NCBI GenBank assembly: GCA_020912385.1
Contig: CP087208.1
Location: forward strand, 2,294,001-2,358,000
Direction: 5' to 3'
Length of the DNA: 64,000 bases
Origin: Neofusicoccum parvum
Taxonomy: Eukaryota; Ascomycota; Dothideomycetes; Botryosphaeriales; Botryosphaeriaceae
The translations under genes and the position numbers were made by a program. Under the pieces are notes generated by a model. The model saw nothing but the letters and a program-made list of their open reading frames with translations, was not told the origin of the DNA and ran no database searches. Shown piece by piece: positions 59,147-64,000 of the stretch; the stretch's first letter is position 1; each line of letters opens with the position of its first letter.

Positions 59147-60324
59147 TCATAGGTTCATGACCTGGAAGAAGTTCTCCACGTCTCTGATGGGCGTTTCCGA
59201 AGGCGTGTCGTCGGGCTGCGTGTCCGTGTCGTCCTCGTCCATCCAGGTGAGCCCGTTGGCCCTCTCCTCGACGGGGAAGATCTCACGGGCGTACTCTTCG
59301 ATATCGCGGAACCCTTCCCACAGGTCCAGAGCCACCTGCGTGCAATCCTCCTCCAGGTCGGGGCCGAAGTACGGCGCGTTCTGCCATCCCAGCGTCTCCT
59401 CGAGAATCTCGAGATGTTCGCGGTACCCTGCTGGGACGGGCACATGGAAAGTAATGGGCCCGCGGACGTACCGGCACGGTCGGTTCAGCGCACGGCTGAA
59501 GGCCTCGCACACCTGAACGGGCGTTAGGTGCGAGAAGGCTAGCGGGATGCTGCATGGTAAGAATGGCGTCAGTCTGATGTGTCGTGGAAAAAGAAAAACA
59601 AAATGAGGGACTCTGCGCCCGGTCCGAAAGGCTTGGGACTGCCGCAAGCATATCCCTGTGGCGGATATGCAAAGGACGCTAAAACGTACCGCTGACCTGC
59701 CCACTTTCGCGGGCCCTGCTTGAAGATTTGCAAAATCGCGGGCCCAACATCGTGCTCGGCGTCCAGCCAGGGAATCGGGATGCGCGGGTGGAACGGCGCC
59801 TGCCACTCGAAGCTGCCGTCTTCCTGCAGCTCCATGCGGAAGAGCGGATAGGGCAGGCTGGTGAAGTTGTTGTGGTAGGTGCCGGCGTAGACAAAGGTGG
59901 CCGGAATGCCGATTTGGCGGATGAAGTTCTCCACGGCGAACTTGTTGGCCCACAGCGGCAGGGCGCGCCAGCCCTTGTCGTAGATGGAGTGGTCGGGCAT
60001 GCTGCTGTAGATGAAGTGCTCCACGCCGGCCCTCTTCGCGGCGGTGGCTACGGCGCGGCCGGTTGCGATCTCATCGCCCCAGTGCGTGGTGTTGATGAAG
60101 GCCAGCTGCGCGCCGCCGAAGAGGTCCGCTACGAACTTGTCATCGTCCAGAGAGCCTACTCGCAGCTCGACGCCCGGCGTGGCGGCGAGCTCCTGCGCAA
60201 CGATGCCCTGGGTGTCGCGCGTCTGGGCGCGGACGTGCCATCCGACGGCGGCGGCGACGCGGATGAAGCTTGCCGATTGGCGGCCGGTGCTGTTGATGGT
60301 GACAACCGTCTTTCGGTCTTGCAT
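59147..60324 (-). CDS. nmrA: NmrA nitrogen metabolite repression regulator
   Basis: Two exons (59690-60324 and 59147-59549) encode 345 residues, close to the 352 of Aspergillus NmrA. It is an inactive relative of short-chain dehydrogenases with a Rossmann fold that binds NAD(P)+ and represses the GATA activator AreA under nitrogen sufficiency. Family blocks are INSTGRQSASFIRVAAAVGWHVRAQ, LFGGAQLAFINTTHWGDEI, GVEHFIYSSMPDHSIYD, LWANKFAVENFIRQIGIPATFVYAG, YHNNFTSLPYPLFRMEL, WLDAEHDVGPAILQIFK, LTPVQVCEAFSRALNRP, GYREHLEILEETLG and WEGFRDIEEYAREIFPVEE. The intron is 140 bases. The blocks are characteristic of NmrA itself rather than generic NmrA-like proteins. It stands next to an asparaginase gene. 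Confidence 0.93.
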
Positions 60325-61666
60325 GCGGAGCTTGTTTCTGGCGTCGGAGCGAATGGGGTTGCGCAGCGGTGAGAAGGATTTTCAAAGGGCGCACGCAGGG
60401 CCGGGAGCGTGGTGTGACGCGCGCGGGGTGGGCAGCGGGGCTGCGAGGGACAAAGCAGGACAGCACGCTGGCGGGGATCAGGCGCGGGCACTGGACTATA
60501 TCGTGGTGTTGAGGAGGGAGCGCAATGGCGGAGGGACAGCGCTGGACATGGCCTGAGCAGACAGAACGTGCATGTGCGCGCTATCTTCTAGGGGACGTCG
60601 GGGACGGTCCAGGGTCCAGTGCGTGCCGTACGAACATGAGGCCCAGCCGCATGGGAGCAGCGGGCCGGAGCTATTTATCTAATAAAACGTGACTGTGTAG
60701 GGAGGAGGCAGAGAATTTTGCGGACATAGGGCCAGGCGGCATGCACATCAGGGCAATGGATCTTGCCTAATTACCTAATGGCCGCGCATCGGGGCGACTC
60801 GGCTGACCTTCACTGAATCGTGGCGTCTGAAGAGCGCGCGCTGTGACGTGAGACGGAGCAGCAGCAGCGCAATGCAGCCGTGGAGGTGACGAACTGATCA
60901 GGGCGGTCTGGTCGCGGTGAAGCGGGCAATGCGGGGAAGAGGCAGCGCGGCACACAGCGAGTCGCGTCAAGGGCGCGCGCCCGGCCCCGGACGATGCGCA
61001 GGTACAAAAATAGGCCGCGCTGCCCTCGCGCGCTCGCCGGCCACGGTAGAGCGTCGAGCACCGCGATGCTGCGCGCCGCGCAACTGCTGCCCATTGGGCG
61101 TCGCGCGCGCGCGGAGAAAACCCCGCCACGGCACGGCGAGGAGCGAGCAGACCGCGGCGCCGACTTCGCTGCCCGCGATTGCAAACGCAAAGTATTTCAA
61201 GAGGGTAATCGATTCCACTGCCCCTGTCGCGCTAGGCGTCTCGCTGTCGACTGCCGGGCCCCAGGGGCCCCAGGGGCCGCTGACTAACGCCCGCCGAGGC
61301 GTGTTTCACCGCGCCAGGCGGCGAGGGATTGCGCTCCGCTGTCATCTGATTCCAGAAGTCCCGATCCCAGAATCCCATTTCGACGCGCGCATCCCCCGCC
61401 CGCCGCCCGTCGTGCATCTCCGCGGAGCGCCGCCGCCGTCGCTGTTGCCCGCGGCGCGCCGGGCGTCGCGATGTCACCCGAGGCCTCAAGCGGCAGGTAC
61501 ATGCTTCCCCAGATTGAGCCGCCTGGCCTCCGCATCTGGGATCGTCGCATCCATGCCCGCCCGGCCTCCCTATCTACAGTGGGTTCGCAGCTATCCACCT
61601 GCCCTGCGACATGCTTTTGCTCCGTCCGCCTGCCGCTTGGTACACAATCCTCCGTCAGCCGTCCGC
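60325..61666. other. Intergenic, nmrA promoter, GC-rich at the right
   Basis: nmrA promoter on the left and asparaginase 3' flank on the right. A TTATCT at 60675-60680 (AGATAA on the minus strand) is a candidate GATA-factor site. From about 60900 to 61500 the sequence is very GC-rich with overlapping spurious frames. No gene supported. Confidence 0.5.
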
Positions 61667-63675
61667 TCAACCACTGCTGCTGTCGACGCCCGCCAGCCGC
61701 CAGACCTCCGCCTGCCCCTTCTCGCCTGCGTGCAGCGCCGCCGCCGCCGTCTCCTCTGCATGCAAGTGCGCGCCCGCCTCGCGCAGCAGGCGCACATGGT
61801 CGCACTGCCCCGCATGTGCCGCCAGATAGAGCGGCGTGTGTCCTTCTCGGTTGCGAAGGTGGACGGACGCGCCCTGCGAGAGAAATTCGCGCAGGATTTC
61901 GACGTTCGGCCCGGATGCCGCTAGGTGCTGTAGGTCGAGATGTCAGCAGAGATGCAAGATAATCTCTTTCTTCATGCGCCACCCCGAGTCCCGACCCCTC
62001 TTGCGCGTCTGGCGGCCACTTATCGAGCGTCATGCTGCAGTGCGACCGCGCCTCGAACGACTGCCCCTCGCTTCGGTGGAGGGGAAGCTCCCATCGCCCA
62101 CCTGTAAGCGCGCCCACCTGGTGCGCCCTCTCATGCAGGGTGCTCGCAGCTCGGCCGCCAGACGGAGCCAAGACCGCAGAGGATGCACACCTCGTCCACT
62201 CATCGGGAAAGAAAAAGACGTGAAATCAGGGAAGGTGAACGTACCAGAGGGGTGTTCCCGGCATAATCCGTGTCGTTGAGCAGGTATCGCGGCTCATACC
62301 TCATGACCTCCTTGACGCCATTGAGGTCTCCGTCCTTGATCTTGTAGCCTAATGCAATCAGGCTCTTGACTTCGGGGCTCATGAGGCCACTGTCGGGGTG
62401 CTGGAAGTGCATGCGTCCGCCCTCCTCGAGCTCGCCCCGCAGGCTCTGAGACATCCTCTTTGCGATCTCGGTTGGAGTCAGGTCGGGGAAAGATAGTAGG
62501 TAAGAGAGCTTCGTCAGAGCCGCCTCGGTCGTCATGTCCTGGCCAAACACCACGCCAGCTCTGCCGAGGACGGTCGCTGGAGCATACAGAGGACTAACGC
62601 TACCGCTGAGGCACTGCGTGACGTTGACAATGACAATCCCGCGCTTTACGGCGTCAACCATGATTTTCGTCATCTCAGAGTCGGGGCCGCCAGGTGCGTT
62701 GCCGGCGCCGAAAGTCTCCAGCACAAGACCCTTGATGCCATCAAGACGCAAGACTGCATCCAGCATCTCCGGCTTGATTCCGGGGAAGACGCGCAGACAG
62801 GCAACATGCGCGGTGTCGAGGTTTGTCTGGATGCTCAACGGGTGCACTGTCGTAGGCCGGTGGACCAAGCTCCACTGCACATTCGTCCGGAGACTGGTGA
62901 TAGTAGCCAGCGGAGGCAGATTCGGGCTGGCAAAGGCATTGAAGTCGTCGGCCGAGACCTTGGTGGCGCGGTTTCCACGGAACAGCTTGAAGTTGAAGAA
63001 CAGGCACACCTCTGGGATCATGAAGTGGCCAGCAACAACCAGACTGGAGAGCAGGTTGTCGGTAGCGTCGTTTTGCAGCTGCATCATGGGAGCCTGGCTG
63101 CCGGTCAGGATGACGGGCTTGCCCAGGTTCTGCAGCATGAAGCTCAGGGCCGAACACGTGTAGGCCAGGCTGTCGGTGCCGTGCAACACGACGAATCCGT
63201 CGTACAGTGTGTAGTTGCGGTACAGGGTGCGGGCGATCTCGTCCCAGCCGGCGGCGTTGATGGAGCTGCTATCCAGCAGCTTCTCGAACTCGAGCACCGA
63301 GTACCGGACTCGGCGGTTGTACGAGCTCTTAGGCGTGCGTAGACTCTGTACCGCCCGCTTCGTGCCCTTGTCGTCGGTCACGATCTCAAGCGGCTCCGGG
63401 TACGAGCCGTCGTTGAACGATGGCCGTGGCGCCAAGCAGTTCTTGAGGAAACCACGTGCCTGGAGATGGATGTTAGAGACTGCGAAAGAAAGAGAGATCC
63501 TGGCGGCTCGCTCACCGGAATGAGGCCATTTTCCGACTCTTGCATGCAGATGGTGCCGCCTGAGTGAAGCTGTGAGCATGCAGCCTCAGCATAACCATGA
63601 GGAAGCGTCCGTACCAGTGATGACGATCAGCACCCGGGTCTCCATCACATCTTGGATGGTCTGTTCTCCAGCCAT
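61667..63675 (-). CDS. L-asparaginase with C-terminal ankyrin repeats
   Basis: Four exons (63615-63675, 63516-63559, 62245-63459, 61667-61927) encode 526 residues. The enzyme hydrolyses asparagine to aspartate and ammonia. Catalytic motifs are VITGGTICM (Thr nucleophile, split by intron 1) and VVLHGTDSLAYTCSAL (second Thr-Asp pair at the HGTD motif); PVILTGSQAPM and LLSSLVVAGHFMIPEVCLFFN follow, as in type I AnsA-like enzymes. The C-terminal exons add an ankyrin region: NDTDYAGNTPL HLAASGPNVEILREFLSQGASVHL and NREGHTPLYLAAHAGQCDHVRLLREAGA. The same fusion is found in cytosolic fungal and animal (ASPG) enzymes. There is no signal peptide, so it is cytosolic. The last intron is 317 bases. Confidence 0.92.
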
Positions 63676-64000
63676 CTTTTCCAAGCTCTTATCAAATGAA
63701 AAAAAAGTCTCTTATGATATCTAGCCGAAGCGTGGGTCTGGATTGAAGAAGCCGCGGTCGTAGGAGGGAACAAAGGGTCGAGGTACTTGAAAACAAGATG
63801 ACGCTAGAAGCCAACGCCCCGTGTTCTACGCGGCAACAACAAGGGCACCACGGTACTTATACGGCCCTTCTAGCAGCAAAGAAAAATTCGACTACCCCTC
63901 AGGCCAACAGGAAAAGAAAAAACCCCCGAGTGGCCAGACGGCGCGAAGGGCAGGCAGGAAAAAAAATTCGGCTTGGACCAGAACTTCTCGAGTTCCGCCG
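63676..64000. promoter_or_regulatory. Asparaginase promoter
   Basis: 5' flank of the asparaginase gene to the window edge. AT-richer with A-tracts; a TTATCA at 63689-63694 (TGATAA on the minus strand) is a possible GATA-factor site but lies only 14 bases before the start codon. Confidence 0.4.

Noticed and set aside
1..64000. Transposons, CRISPR arrays or prokaryotic elements
   Set aside because: No transposase or reverse transcriptase motifs, no long inverted terminal repeats, no regularly spaced repeats; gene structure is plainly eukaryotic.

Overview
This 64 kb window comes from a filamentous ascomycete nuclear genome (Pezizomycotina, most likely a Dothideomycete, although the class is inferred only from overall impression). 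The evidence is GT-AG introns of mostly 45-60 bases (with CTGAC-like branch points where examined), monocistronic genes on both strands, high coding GC, and fungal families such as NmrA, URC4/DUF1688, DUF1996-WSC, Pth11-like rhodopsin-fold proteins, Yju2 and Rag GTPase. There is no sign of operons, phage, transposons, CRISPR or tRNA genes.

Layout. 0.8-10.4 kb: a Pth11-like seven-helix protein (+), a two-HKD phospholipase D-like protein (+), a small cysteine-rich GPI-anchored secreted protein (-), then 3.3 kb with no secure gene. 10.4-24.9 kb is a dense housekeeping block: Gtr1/RagA GTPase (-), URC4 (-), auxilin-like SWA2 (+), PQ-loop vacuolar transporter (+), methylenetetrahydrofolate reductase (+), a DUF1279 mitochondrial protein (+) and a glutathione transferase (-). 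25-35 kb is the accessory-looking part: a PSI-domain membrane protein (-), a secreted DUF1996-WSC protein (-), an MFS sugar porter with one splice junction that does not keep frame (-), and a small secreted precursor with two 35-residue repeats separated by Kex2 sites (-). 35.8-51.9 kb: splicing factor Yju2 (-), APC/C subunit Cdc16 (+), a conserved uncharacterised protein (-), a p24 cargo receptor (-), USP7/Ubp15 deubiquitinase (-), a mitochondrial pyruvate dehydrogenase kinase-type protein (+) and an uncharacterised 773-residue protein (+). 52.3-63.7 kb, all minus strand: secreted GH1 beta-glucosidase, a NAP/SET histone chaperone, mitoribosomal bL19m, NmrA, and an asparaginase with C-terminal ankyrin repeats.

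How the genes relate. Most are independent housekeeping genes. The nearest thing to a functional grouping is nitrogen metabolism: the repressor NmrA lies next to an asparaginase, and URC4 (uracil catabolism) is elsewhere in the window. Gtr1 and the PQ-loop transporter both act at the vacuole in nutrient sensing or amino acid storage, but are not adjacent.

The most interesting item is the gene at 33982-34453. It has a signal peptide, a spacer, and two near-identical 32-residue peptides that start with Gln, carry two cysteines each, and follow RRR/RKR processing sites. This is the architecture of Kex2-processed repeat proteins, which include pheromone and ribosomal-peptide precursors, but the core sequence is not one I recognise. 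Exon boundaries throughout were placed by eye from frame, splice consensus and family conservation; no search could be run.
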